Below, piece by piece: positions 38,240 to 47,214 of a stretch of DNA of 64,000 nt (within the stretch, counting starts at the first letter, position 1; every line of letters starts with the position of its first letter). The stretch lies in assembly GCF_003001935.1 (NCBI RefSeq), contig NZ_PVNG01000006.1, positions 186,001 to 250,000 on the forward strand, given 5' to 3'. A program made the translations under genes and the position numbers. Below the pieces are notes generated by a model. That model saw nothing but the letters and a program-made list of their open reading frames with translations. It was not told the origin of the DNA and searched no databases. This stretch comes from Nonomuraea fuscirosea. Its GTDB lineage: Bacteria; Actinomycetota; Actinomycetes; Streptosporangiales; Streptosporangiaceae.

Positions 38240-39058
38240 TCAGGTGAGAGCCGCCTCCCAGCAGGCGGCGTCCCACACCAGCGGATCCACGCCGACCGGG
38301 ATCTTGTGCTGGGACTTGAACTGCGTGACCTTCTGCACCAGGTCGGTGTCCGCCGGGTCGTAGGTCGCGTTGTGCAGGTTCGTCGGCTCGAACCCGCGCG
38401 CGAACAGGACGGCGCGCATCGTCTTCACGTGCCGGTGGCTGTCGCCGGGCTTCAGGACGGGCAGGTTCTTCACCAGGACCTCCGTAGTTCTCGGGGTGGG
38501 CTGGACAAACGCGGGCCGCGCCACGACCGGAGACGGCGGCCGCAGGGCGCCCTCCGCCACCCAGGCCGTCAGCGGCCCGCCGGGGCAGTTCGTGTCGTGG
38601 CCGTCGCGGTGCCCCCTGATGTCGGTGCCGGCATTGCCGTGCTCGCGCAGGTACTCGATGGCGTCGCGGACGGCGTGCAGCAGCAACTCGGTCGGCTCGG
38701 TGTAGCCGGAGCTGCCGACCAGGGCGAGCACGCTGTAATGCGCCCCGTCCAGGCCGGGCCCGTTGCCCTCCGGCATCGCGTACGGGCCACGGCCGACGAA
38801 CACACGCCGGTGCGGGCAGGCGATGAGGTTGTGCCCGATGTCGATCATCGGTTCGGCGCGGGCACCGGCCATGTGCTCGGCCTGGACCGCCTTGACGAGC
38901 GTGCCGCACACCTCGTGATCAGTCACGATGCGCGGATCGACGTGGCCGCCGGTGTAGTGGATCTTGACGCCCTCGGTTCCGGGGACGTGGGTGTAGGCCG
39001 TCGTGGGAGTCTCTGCCCTCCACGTGCGGCGGCTGACGAGCTTGATGCTCACGGGCAC
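38240..39058 (-). CDS. Endolysin: PGRP-type amidase with C-terminal wall-binding domain
   Basis: A 272-aa protein. The N-terminal N-acetylmuramoyl-L-alanine amidase/PGRP domain (about 1-170) shows IHYTGGHVD, a conserved central DGAHYSVLALVG and GHRDGHDTNCPGG (zinc ligands His and Cys). A C-terminal peptidoglycan-binding-like domain (about 195-270) has GDSHRHVKTMRAVLFARGF. It cleaves the bond between glycan and stem peptide to release phage. It is one of two amidases in this lysis module; the second is directly upstream. Confidence 0.85.
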   Translation of the reverse strand: MPVSIKLVSRRTWRAETPTTAYTHVPGTEGVKIHYTGGHVDPRIVTDHEVCGTLVKAVQAEHMAGARAEPMIDIGHNLIACPHRRVFVGRGPYAMPEGNGPGLDGAHYSVLALVGSSGYTEPTELLLHAVRDAIEYLREHGNAGTDIRGHRDGHDTNCPGGPLTAWVAEGALRPPSPVVARPAFVQPTPRTTEVLVKNLPVLKPGDSHRHVKTMRAVLFARGFEPTNLHNATYDPADTDLVQKVTQFKSQHKIPVGVDPLVWDAACWEAALT

Positions 39059-39066
39059 CGCCCCTT

Positions 39067-40032
39067 CTAGCGCTTGAACATGCTGATCTTGGCCATCGTG
39101 ACCTTCTCCACGACAGCGTCGCTCGAGGTGGGGTTAATGACCCTGAGCCGGAGCTGGTTCTTGGAGTTGAGCGCGAACTGGCCGCCCACGCTCGTCTCGA
39201 CGCGGCCGTTGACGTCGGCCCGGAAGGACAGCCGCCAGGCGTTGTCGTCGAACTCCTTGCCGTCGCGGTCGTACCGCGACCAGGCGACGTCGATCTCAGA
39301 GCCGGGCTTCAGGCCGCGCACCTTGACCAGGCCGTCCACGATGCACCAGCGCGCGGTCGCCGCCATGATGGCGACTCCGTCCGCGCTGTGGCCGGGCGGG
39401 TCGTCGGCGTACTCGGTGTGCCAGCTCACCGCCATCTCGCCGCTGGCCGGGACGTCCTGGTCCTCACCGGCTCCTAGGGAGATCACTTCGGGCACGTCGT
39501 CCTCCTCCTGCCTGGTCGGGGTTCCGGGGTGCGTGATCAGCGCGGCCACGTGCCCCCGGAAGGTGGTCATGTTGATCGAGTGCGGGTCGGGCTTGCCGGT
39601 GTTGACCTCCCGGTGCGCCTTCACCCGCGAGGCCGGCAGGCCGAACTCTCGGCACAGCTCCGCGCACAGCGCTTCGTAGGCGTCGAGCTGCACCTGCGGC
39701 CACGCCGTCTTGCCGTCGTTCTCGGCCTCGATGCCGATCGACGTGCTGTTCATGTGCTGCGAACTGGTGGACGGCGCGTTGTGCCAGCACCGCCCGGCGG
39801 CGACGACCCAGATCCGGCCGGTGTGCTGCAGCCAGAAGTGCGACAGCGGCCCGTCCAGTCCCGGCCTGCCGTTCACCACGATGTGCCGGTCATTCCAGCC
39901 AGCGGTGTGGTGGCAGACCACGCCCTGCACGGCCTGCTGCGGCCCGTGCCCCCTGGTCTTCCACCCGCCGACCTCCGTCACCGGGTACCCCGTCTTGCGG
40001 GCGACCGAGGCGAGCTGCGTCAGCCACGGCAT
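39067..40032 (-). CDS. Second amidase-domain protein (Amidase_2)
   Basis: A 321-aa protein. The N-terminal Amidase_2/PGRP domain (about 10-155) has VVCHHTAGW, SIGIEAENDG and AHREVNTGKPDP, giving the zinc His ligands and active-site acid. The C-terminal part (about 175-320) is a beta-rich domain with no named family (LKPGSEIDVAWSRYDRDG, NSKNQLRLRVINPTSS), probably for wall or capsid binding. ATG 40032 with GGAGG SD; the longer open frame is discarded. It could be an endolysin or a virion-associated lysin. Confidence 0.85.
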   Translation of the reverse strand: MPWLTQLASVARKTGYPVTEVGGWKTRGHGPQQAVQGVVCHHTAGWNDRHIVVNGRPGLDGPLSHFWLQHTGRIWVVAAGRCWHNAPSTSSQHMNSTSIGIEAENDGKTAWPQVQLDAYEALCAELCREFGLPASRVKAHREVNTGKPDPHSINMTTFRGHVAALITHPGTPTRQEEDDVPEVISLGAGEDQDVPASGEMAVSWHTEYADDPPGHSADGVAIMAATARWCIVDGLVKVRGLKPGSEIDVAWSRYDRDGKEFDDNAWRLSFRADVNGRVETSVGGQFALNSKNQLRLRVINPTSSDAVVEKVTMAKISMFKR

Positions 40033-40046
40033 GGTGCCTCCTTCCT

Positions 40047-40391
40047 TCAGCTGCTCGTGAGTTGGATCAGCGCGATCACCGTGCCCGCCGCAGCGATCAG
40101 GACGGTCACGACGGCGATGATCTGCCGCGTCCGGTCCGTCAGCTGACTGCGAGTCACCGCCTCCCGCTCCATCACGTCCACGCGCCCTTCCATCGCCGCG
40201 TACCGGGCGTCGGCTGCGGCGCGGTCCTGCTCGACGCGCTTGACCAGTTCGGCGTGCCGGTCGTCCACCCATTCCAGACGCTGCAGGATCAACGCCGTGC
40301 TGCCGTTCGTCCGCTCGAACCCAAGCTCGACCGCGCTGCGCAGCTCCGCCAACGCCAGCGCCAGATTCGGTAGCGTCTCCTCCTCGCTCAT
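40047..40391 (-). CDS. Coiled-coil protein with C-terminal membrane anchor (holin/XhlA-like)
   Basis: A 114-aa protein. Long heptad-like helix (LELGFERTNG...EWVDDRHAELVKRVEQDRAAADARYAAMEGRVDVMER) followed by one C-terminal membrane helix (IIAVVTVLIAAAGTVIALIQL). This is the layout of XhlA/haemolysin-type holin accessory proteins that sit beside endolysins. ATG overlaps the upstream stop by 4 bases. Confidence 0.7.
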   Translation of the reverse strand: MSEEETLPNLALALAELRSAVELGFERTNGSTALILQRLEWVDDRHAELVKRVEQDRAAADARYAAMEGRVDVMEREAVTRSQLTDRTRQIIAVVTVLIAAAGTVIALIQLTSS

Positions 40392-41050
40392 ACCGGCGCC
40401 GAACCCGGCTCGGTCGGCATCCCCATGAAGGTGTCCGGCGGCTTCAGGTCGAAGTTCGGCTCCCGCGCGCTGCCCGTTGACCGAGCCCAGCTCACCGCCA
40501 GGCGGCGCGCCTCCACCCGGATCGGGTCGAGTTGCGCCGCCCGGATCGGATCCAGAGGATCGGACGGGGCCACCCGCCGCGACCCGATGAACGCCAGAGC
40601 GCTCTGCCGGTCGTCCACGCTCGCCGGCTCGATCCGGATGCGGTACTTCTTCACCGCCGCGATCCGGGTCAGATGGGCTTCCAGCCGGGTCTCGTCCGAA
40701 ACGCCCGGAGTCCAGCACGTCGGCATGCCCTGCGTCACCGCGATGACCCTCGCCGACGTCGGATCCATCAGCGCGAGCGGGTCGTCCTCACGCGGGATGT
40801 AGGACTCGTGCAGGATGACGTCGAGCAGGGTGTCCTTGTCGTCCGGGTCGATCCCGTACTCGGCCGCGCGCCATTCCAGGGTGCTGTGGGGGAACGTCTT
40901 CAGAAACCTGCTGCCGTTCTCCTTGACGACCGCGACGCCCCACAGCGGCTCGGCGCCCATCGGGTTGACCCGGGCCGGGTCGGCTTGGGCGTGGTAGATC
41001 GGGCCGTACGACAGCTCGGCATCCCACGTGGTCCAGGTCAGTGGCATCAT
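40388..41050 (-). CDS. Phage tail-region hypothetical protein
   Basis: A 220-aa protein located after the second Gp37-like tail protein. It contains WGVAVVKENGSRFLKTFPHSTLEWRAAEYGIDP, an internal helix-rich part (DETRLEAHLTRIAAVKKYRIRIEP) and DPLDPIRAAQLDPIRVEARRLAVSWA. It shares the LDPIRVEARRLA-type theme (DPVRVATIRLQRDSLL) with the gene at 43986, suggesting both accompany their tail proteins. Function unknown. Overlaps upstream stop (ATGA). Confidence 0.6.
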   Translation of the reverse strand: MMPLTWTTWDAELSYGPIYHAQADPARVNPMGAEPLWGVAVVKENGSRFLKTFPHSTLEWRAAEYGIDPDDKDTLLDVILHESYIPREDDPLALMDPTSARVIAVTQGMPTCWTPGVSDETRLEAHLTRIAAVKKYRIRIEPASVDDRQSALAFIGSRRVAPSDPLDPIRAAQLDPIRVEARRLAVSWARSTGSAREPNFDLKPPDTFMGMPTEPGSAPV

Positions 41051-43857
41051 GCGCTCCCGTTGTGTCGATGGGCCCACCAATAGACGGCCTTGCCCGAGCG
41101 CACGCCGCCGCCCTCACCCCAGCTGATGATGAAGGCCACCTGCGTGCTGGACTCGATGCACCAGTTGAAGTTGGGGTCCAGGCTGGGGTTGCTGGTTATC
41201 GCGCCGTCGCGCAGCACCGCGACCGGCCCCATGTTTCCCTGCATGCTGGGCCCGTAGACGATCTCGACGCCGGTCCAGCCTGAGCTGGTGATCCGCGACC
41301 CGGCGTGGACGCCCCACGTGTTCGTCGCGAAGGTGTTGTCCCACCACTTGCCGTAGTGAGTCGTCATCCCGCTCGCGTCGAACCACATGTACTGGTTATC
41401 GCTGGTGCCGTCGTCGTAGCCGATCCGGCTGTAGTCCTCGGCGCTCTCCAAGAACCCGCCGTTGGGGTTGCCGTTGGACGGCCGCAGTACATCCAGCTTG
41501 GTCCAGCCGGCCGCGAGGGTGAAGAACGTCCGCGCCGTGTTGCCCGGGTTGGTGCCCGAGGTGATCTCGAACGTGGCCTCGCCGGGGAACGCGTCGTCGC
41601 GGGTGTAAAGCCGGGAGTAGTTTGTGGTGCCTTGCGGGTAAAAGCGGATGTCCAAGGTGGTGGGGTCGATGACGATCCGCTGCCCGGTCGTGCCGGTGCG
41701 GATGATCGACCCCGTGATGGTCTTGCCGGAGATCGCGTCAGCGGCGATCTTCGCGGCCGTGATCGCGTTGGCGGCGATCTTGTCGGCGGTGATGGCGTTC
41801 GAGCTGATGTGGCTCGCCTCGATCGCGCCCGCGTTGATCTTGTCCGCCGTAATGGCGTTCGCGGCGATCTTGTCGGCCTCGATCGCCAGCGCCTGGATCA
41901 GGCCGCCCGTGATCGACCCCGCCACGATCTTGGCGTTGGCGGGGATCGACCCGGCGATGATGTGCTCCGCGCCGTCGATCACCTGCCCGATCAGGTCGGC
42001 GTCCACCAGCGGCACCGTGGCGATCACCCCGGCCGCCGTGGCGGCCGACTCGTTCCCGCTCCGGTCCACCGCCGTCAGCCACACCTCGCGAGGTGCGTTG
42101 TACGGCTGATCCGGGATCACCACGACGCCGGCTGCCGTCAGATGGTCCACCTCGGCGGCAGGCGTGTCCGGGTCCAGCGGATCCCGCATCCACACCCGCA
42201 CCCGATCGAAGTCCGGGGGCATCGGCACGCCGCCGTCGCCCAGCCCGTCCCACGCCACATGGATCACGCCGAGCCGCGTGGTCAGCGTCGGCGGCGACGG
42301 CACCGGAGGAGGCGTCGCGTCGTCCGGGACGAGCACGGCGACCGGATCGCTGAACTCGCCCTTCGTGCCGTCGTTGCCGACCGCGCGCACCTTGAAGCCG
42401 TACTCGCTGTTCACGTTCAGCGGCGACACCGACGCCGACACGTCGCCCGATGCGGTCTGCGCCACCAAGAACCACAGCTCGCCTTCGGCGTTGACCCGGG
42501 CGTACACCTCGTAGCCGTCCACGTCGAGCGCCACACCGTTGACGTCCTGCGTGACCGGCCCCCACGTCGCCACGGCGAGGCCCTGCGCGTACCCGGCCGC
42601 GTCCAGGTACGCGACCGGCTCCACGATCAGGCCCTGCGGCGCGGCCGGAACCCGGCCGCTGGAGTCCGGTGCCGGCGTCGCACCCGACCCGCCCGAGGAG
42701 ACGCCGCCCGCGAGGATGCCCTGCGTCTTGCGGGCAAGCTTGATGTCGTCTTCCAAGAATCGGTCGTTGAGCACGAGGTTGCCGGACAGCTTGCCGTCGC
42801 CCGCCCGCGACAGCGTGACCTGCCGGATCCGCAGCGGCTCCATGTGGCCGCCGTCGCCCGGCGCGAGCACCGTGTCGCCCGGCTGGTAGGCCGCCCACGG
42901 CAGCCACCTGGCCACCGCGAACACCACGGCGCGGGTGATCTGCACCCGCTCCCCCGACGCGCGGTCCAGAGCGGCCTGAGCGAGCGCGGTAGCGGTCCCC
43001 TCATCGGACACCCCGCCCTGCTGCTGATAGGTCTCCCAGCGGCCCCACGGGGCGTTCGCGGAGGTGTTGGTGACCTCGTGCGTGAACCCGCCCTCGCCAG
43101 CGATAAGGATGGCGGTAGAGACGTCCTCCAGCGTGGCGTCATCTGGGGCCTGGTCGACGTCGCGGCCGAGCCGCAGGTCCACCAGGCCAGGGCCGGCCGA
43201 CCGGTCCGCCGCCATCACGGTGCCCTCGTTGAACACCTCCAGCGTGCGGCCGCTCATCCGCCAGTCGATCACACCCTGATCGGAGAGGTTGAGCAGCAGC
43301 GTCAGCAGGTCAACGCCGGGTTCCAGCGCGATCGTCAGCGTCGCCGCCCACGGCTCGCCAGCGCTGTCGGTGCTGGCGGTGAACCCGGCCGTCATCCCGG
43401 CCAGCGCGCCCCGCGCCTTCGCCTCCCCGATGAGGGTCAGCAGCACCGCCCCGGCCGGGACGGCGTTGAACTGCCGCTTGCCGTCCACGAGCTGGTCGTT
43501 CGGGTAGAGCACCGCCTTCTTGAACTGCCAGGCGTAGCCGGGGCAGGTGTAGCCGCGCTTCCCCGCCTGGTCGGTGGCGTCCGACGTCCGCTTGATCCGC
43601 AGGAACCGCGCGTTGGGCGGCTCCACCCAGCCGCCGCCGGCCGAATACTCCAGCGCAACCTCGCACGGCTGCGCGAGCAGGCCAATGCCGGGCGCGTGCG
43701 AGGTGTAGTCCAGCCGCAGCGACGACACATCGTTCAGCGGCGCGCCCGCCTCGAAACCCAGCGGGAACGGCAGCAGCCCCAGCCTCGGCCCGTTCGGCTC
43801 GTACGCCACCAGCCGCACCCCGTACGACGCCGCCTCACTGGGCTCGATCACCTGCAT
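41047..43857 (-). CDS. Gp37-like tail/receptor-binding protein A
   Basis: A 936-aa structural protein. Residues about 1-380 match the Siphovirus ReqiPepy6 Gp37-like domain (NGPRLGLLPFPLGFEAGAPLNDV, FLRIKR). A Ser/Pro linker leads to a fibronectin-III-like part (about 400-590). A helical repeat follows (IAANAITADKINAGAIEASHI), as in tail fibres. The C-terminal globular tip (about 740-936) is the likely receptor-binding part. Paralogous to the protein at 44444 over about 700 residues, with a divergent tip. Present at the tail end of phage. Confidence 0.8.
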   Translation of the reverse strand: MQVIEPSEAASYGVRLVAYEPNGPRLGLLPFPLGFEAGAPLNDVSSLRLDYTSHAPGIGLLAQPCEVALEYSAGGGWVEPPNARFLRIKRTSDATDQAGKRGYTCPGYAWQFKKAVLYPNDQLVDGKRQFNAVPAGAVLLTLIGEAKARGALAGMTAGFTASTDSAGEPWAATLTIALEPGVDLLTLLLNLSDQGVIDWRMSGRTLEVFNEGTVMAADRSAGPGLVDLRLGRDVDQAPDDATLEDVSTAILIAGEGGFTHEVTNTSANAPWGRWETYQQQGGVSDEGTATALAQAALDRASGERVQITRAVVFAVARWLPWAAYQPGDTVLAPGDGGHMEPLRIRQVTLSRAGDGKLSGNLVLNDRFLEDDIKLARKTQGILAGGVSSGGSGATPAPDSSGRVPAAPQGLIVEPVAYLDAAGYAQGLAVATWGPVTQDVNGVALDVDGYEVYARVNAEGELWFLVAQTASGDVSASVSPLNVNSEYGFKVRAVGNDGTKGEFSDPVAVLVPDDATPPPVPSPPTLTTRLGVIHVAWDGLGDGGVPMPPDFDRVRVWMRDPLDPDTPAAEVDHLTAAGVVVIPDQPYNAPREVWLTAVDRSGNESAATAAGVIATVPLVDADLIGQVIDGAEHIIAGSIPANAKIVAGSITGGLIQALAIEADKIAANAITADKINAGAIEASHISSNAITADKIAANAITAAKIAADAISGKTITGSIIRTGTTGQRIVIDPTTLDIRFYPQGTTNYSRLYTRDDAFPGEATFEITSGTNPGNTARTFFTLAAGWTKLDVLRPSNGNPNGGFLESAEDYSRIGYDDGTSDNQYMWFDASGMTTHYGKWWDNTFATNTWGVHAGSRITSSGWTGVEIVYGPSMQGNMGPVAVLRDGAITSNPSLDPNFNWCIESSTQVAFIISWGEGGGVRSGKAVYWWAHRHNGSA

Positions 43858-43993
43858 GCGTTGCCCCCCTCTTCAGCTCTGCTTGGAGCTGGTCAACGGC
43901 GGTCGCCAAGACCGCGTTCTCGTAGATCAGCTCAGCGATGCGCCGCTTCAGCGCCTCCGCCACGGCGACGGGATCCACTCGCAGCTCATCCAC
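43835..43993 (-). CDS. Small coiled-coil protein
   Basis: A 52-aa protein: DELRVDPVAVAEALKRRIAELIYENAVLATAVDQLQAELKRG is one long amphipathic helix. GTG start, with GGGGGGCG upstream. It overlaps the tail protein A start by 23 bases and the previous gene by 8. Small helical proteins like this are common between actinophage tail genes. Confidence 0.6.
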   Translation of the reverse strand: MDELRVDPVAVAEALKRRIAELIYENAVLATAVDQLQAELKRGATHAGDRAQ

Positions 43994-44444
43994 CAGCGCC
44001 CCCCGCCAGCAGCGAGTCTCTCTGCAGCCGGATCGTGGCCACCCGCACCGGATCCACCCGCACCCGCTCGCGCAGCACCTGCAGCGGATCCGCGGCGGCC
44101 CTCGCCAGCCCGTTCGCGGGCGCGGCCACCACCTCGGCGTACCGCTTCTTGCACCCCTCGACCTGGTCGCGGATCCGGGCCCGCGCGGTGGCCACGTCGT
44201 CCGCCAGCACCGGCAACACACCGTCGTGGCCGTCCGCGCGCATCAGGTGCAGCAGCGGCGTATACAGCAGGACCTCGATCGCCTCGTCGAGGCTGTCGAG
44301 GCCGTGTTCGGCCATGCGGATCTCGAAAGCGTCCTTCGGCCAGGACGCCGCGAACGGCTGCCCGTCGCCGACCGGCTCGTAGTGGATGAGCCACGTCTCC
44401 GGCTCCTCCGTCACGCTGGTGATCCGCCACTGCGCCACTGCCAT
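43986..44444 (-). CDS. Phage tail-region hypothetical protein
   Basis: A 152-aa protein with a strand-rich N-terminus (QWRITSVTEEPETWLIHYEPVG) and a helical C-terminus with DPLQVLRERVRVDPVRVATIRLQRDSLL. It sits between the two paralogous tail proteins and resembles in part the protein at 40388. ATG overlaps the upstream stop (ATGA). Function unknown; may be a chaperone or accessory of the tail tip. Confidence 0.6.
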   Translation of the reverse strand: MAVAQWRITSVTEEPETWLIHYEPVGDGQPFAASWPKDAFEIRMAEHGLDSLDEAIEVLLYTPLLHLMRADGHDGVLPVLADDVATARARIRDQVEGCKKRYAEVVAAPANGLARAAADPLQVLRERVRVDPVRVATIRLQRDSLLAGGAGG

Positions 44445-47200
44445 CAGCTCACTCCGTGCTGTCTCCACGCCCACACGTGCAGCAGCACGTTGAACGTCGT
44501 CCCTGACGCGGTCTCCGACGACCGCAGCGTGAACCCGGACGGCCCCGGCGACGCGATGTGGAACGCGAGCCGAGCCGGGACCGGGCTGTCGGCCGTGATG
44601 TTGAGCCTCGGCGTGGACTGCAGCGTCACCGAGAACCCGACGAAGTACGACGACGCGGCACCGCCCGCCGCTGGCAGGCTCCGCCCGAACATGACCAGAC
44701 CGGCGCCGGTCGCCTCGTATGTGAAGGTGCCCCGGAACGTCGTGTAGCCGCTGGCCGAGCTGCCGCCGCCGTTGGTGAACAGCCACCTGTTCAGGCGGCC
44801 CGCGATGTCGTTAAAGCCCACCTCCAGCTGGTCGGGCTGCGCGAACATGTAGCCGCCGCCGGCCAGGCCGTCCGAGGACTGCACCATGTGCATGCGCCAC
44901 TCGTCGCCCTGTTGGATCACTTCGCTGCGGCGGGTGCCGTCCGTGCTCGTGCCTGAGTACAGGCGGATCGCGGCTTCGGTGTCGGTCCAGATGCGGGCGT
45001 AGTTGAGGCCCGCGCCTGGGTAGAAGCGGATCTCTGGGTCGCTCGCCCCGGCGGGGTTGACGACGATCCGCCGCCCGAGGACGCCGGTCGCGAGCTGCCC
45101 GATGATCGACACCGCGCCGGACGCCGACGAGATGGACACCGTCTGCTGCGACGACGCATCGAACGCCGCCAGCCCGTCCTCGTTGAGCTCCACCCGCGCC
45201 CCGGCCGGAGCCCCGGCCACGATCCGCGTGGCCAGAGTGAGCACCGCCTCCAGCTTGTCGGCCGTGACCGCGTTGGCGGCGATGTGGCCCGCCTCGACCG
45301 CGCCCGCGTCGATCTTGTCGGCCGTGACCGCGTTCGCCACGATCGCGCCGGTCGTGATCGACTCGTCAGCGGCGTCGCCCTGCACGAGTTGCACCGCGGC
45401 GATGACCACGCTCGCGGACGGGGCCGACTCGTTCCCGGCGTGGTCGACGGCGGTCAGCCAGAACTCGCGCAGCGCGCCGTACGGCTGGCCGGTGACCACG
45501 ATCGACCCGGCCGCCTGCAGATACCCGACTTCGGCCGCGCCGGGGTTGAGCGGGTCCTGCATCCACACCCGCGCCCGGTGGAAGTCGGCCGGCATCGGCT
45601 CTCCGCCGTCGCCGAGGCCGTCCCATTCGACGTGGATCACGCCCAGCCGGGTCGTGAGCGTCGGCGCGGACGGCACGGGCGGCGGGGTGACGTCATCCGG
45701 GATGAGCACCGCGTACTCGTCGGAGAAGTCGCCCCTGACGCCTTGCGAGGTGGCGCGCACCTTGAAGGCGTACTCCTCGCCGACGAGCAGCGGGGAGAAG
45801 GTCGCCGTGGTGTCGTCCGGCTCGGTGGTGGCCACCAGGAACCACGGCGCGCCGACCACGTTCTCCCGCATGAACAGCTCGTAGGAGTCGATGTCGACCG
45901 CCTCGCCGTTCACGTCCAGGAGCACCGGCCCCCACGTGGCGGTGATCTGGCCCTGCGCGTGCCCGGTCGCGTCCACGTACGCGATCGGGTCCACGATCAG
46001 CCCCTCCGGGGCCGCCGCTGTGCGGCCGCGCGGCGTGGGCGGGGCGGGCTGCGCGCCGGACCCTCCCGAGGCGGTGGAGCCGCCGACGATGCCCGCGGTG
46101 CGGCGGGCGAGCCTGATCGACTGCTCAAGGAAACGGTCATTGAGCACGACGTTTCCGCCGACCGTGCCCTTGTCGTCCTTGGTGAGGGTGATCTGCCGGA
46201 CCCGCAGCGGCGCCAGCGTGCCGCCGCTCGCTGGGGCGATGATCTTGTCTCCGGGCTGGTAGTCCCGCCACGGCAGCCACCGCGCCCCATGCGGCGTGAT
46301 TTCGCGGGTGTGCTGCACCCGCTCCTGGGCGGCGCGCAGCAGCGACCCCTCCGCGAGCAAGAACGCCGTCCCCTCATCGCTCACGCCGCCCTGCCCGATG
46401 TAGTTCTCCCATCGGCCCCACGGCAGGACCGCGCTGGAGCCGTACGACTTGCGGAATCCTTCGTCGCCGACGATGAGCACGGCGTTCGCGGCGTCCTCCA
46501 GGGTGCCCGTGTCGGGGGCGTCGAACACGTCGCGGCCGAGCAGCAGGTCCACGCGCGGCGCGGCCGTACGGTCGCGAGCCAGCGCGCTGTCGGCGTTGTA
46601 GACGTGGAGCGTCCGGCCCTCCATGCGGAAGTCGATGACGGACTGCTCAGCGAGGTTGATCAGCGTCGTGAGCGCGTCCAGGCCCAGCTGGTAGTAGATG
46701 GTCAGGATCTTCGCCCACGGCTGGCCAGCGCTGTCGTGAGTCGTGGTGAACGTCCAGTCGAGCGCGGGCAGCGCCCCCCGTGCCTGGGCCTCAGCAAGGA
46801 ATGTCTGCAGGATGGTGCCAGGCGTCGCCGACGTGAACGCGCGCTTGCCGTCGACCAGCGGAGCGGGCCCGGGGAACAGCACGATCTTGCGGAGCTGCCA
46901 GCCATAGCCGGGCAGCTCGAACGTCTCGACGCCGGCCTCGTCGGTGACGTCCGTGCCGCGCTTGATCCGTAGGAACCGCGCGTCCGGCGACTCTGTCCAC
47001 ATCTGCCCGTCGTCCGTCCACTCCAACGCAATCTCGCAGGGCTGTGCGAGCAGCTGCGCGCCGAGGGTGTGGCGGCTGTACTGCAACGTCATCGCGGGCA
47101 CGTCGTTCAGCGGATGCCCGACCTCGAAGGACAGCGGGTGCGGTAACAGGCCCAGACGCGGCCCGTTGGGAGCGAAGGCGACCAACCTAAGTTCGTACAC
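44444..47200 (-). CDS. Gp37-like tail/receptor-binding protein B
   Basis: A 918-aa paralogue of the protein at 41047. It has the same order: Gp37-like domain (NGPRLGLLPHPLSFEVGHPLNDV), linker, fibronectin-like region (LTTRLGVIHVEWDGLGDGGEPMP), short helical repeat (AVTADKIDAGAVEAGHIAANAVTADK), and a C-terminal tip (about 690-918) that differs from its sister. Two such proteins in tandem suggest either a hetero-complex or two host specificities. First gene downstream of the AbiTii insertion. Confidence 0.8.
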   Translation of the reverse strand: MYELRLVAFAPNGPRLGLLPHPLSFEVGHPLNDVPAMTLQYSRHTLGAQLLAQPCEIALEWTDDGQMWTESPDARFLRIKRGTDVTDEAGVETFELPGYGWQLRKIVLFPGPAPLVDGKRAFTSATPGTILQTFLAEAQARGALPALDWTFTTTHDSAGQPWAKILTIYYQLGLDALTTLINLAEQSVIDFRMEGRTLHVYNADSALARDRTAAPRVDLLLGRDVFDAPDTGTLEDAANAVLIVGDEGFRKSYGSSAVLPWGRWENYIGQGGVSDEGTAFLLAEGSLLRAAQERVQHTREITPHGARWLPWRDYQPGDKIIAPASGGTLAPLRVRQITLTKDDKGTVGGNVVLNDRFLEQSIRLARRTAGIVGGSTASGGSGAQPAPPTPRGRTAAAPEGLIVDPIAYVDATGHAQGQITATWGPVLLDVNGEAVDIDSYELFMRENVVGAPWFLVATTEPDDTTATFSPLLVGEEYAFKVRATSQGVRGDFSDEYAVLIPDDVTPPPVPSAPTLTTRLGVIHVEWDGLGDGGEPMPADFHRARVWMQDPLNPGAAEVGYLQAAGSIVVTGQPYGALREFWLTAVDHAGNESAPSASVVIAAVQLVQGDAADESITTGAIVANAVTADKIDAGAVEAGHIAANAVTADKLEAVLTLATRIVAGAPAGARVELNEDGLAAFDASSQQTVSISSASGAVSIIGQLATGVLGRRIVVNPAGASDPEIRFYPGAGLNYARIWTDTEAAIRLYSGTSTDGTRRSEVIQQGDEWRMHMVQSSDGLAGGGYMFAQPDQLEVGFNDIAGRLNRWLFTNGGGSSASGYTTFRGTFTYEATGAGLVMFGRSLPAAGGAASSYFVGFSVTLQSTPRLNITADSPVPARLAFHIASPGPSGFTLRSSETASGTTFNVLLHVWAWRQHGVS

Positions 47201-47214
47201 GGTGACCTCTTCCG

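Noticed and set aside
43353..43380. CGCCAGC and GCTGGCG arms in tail protein A as another dyad copy
   Set aside because: The spacer is 9 bases, not 6, so it does not fit the common geometry.
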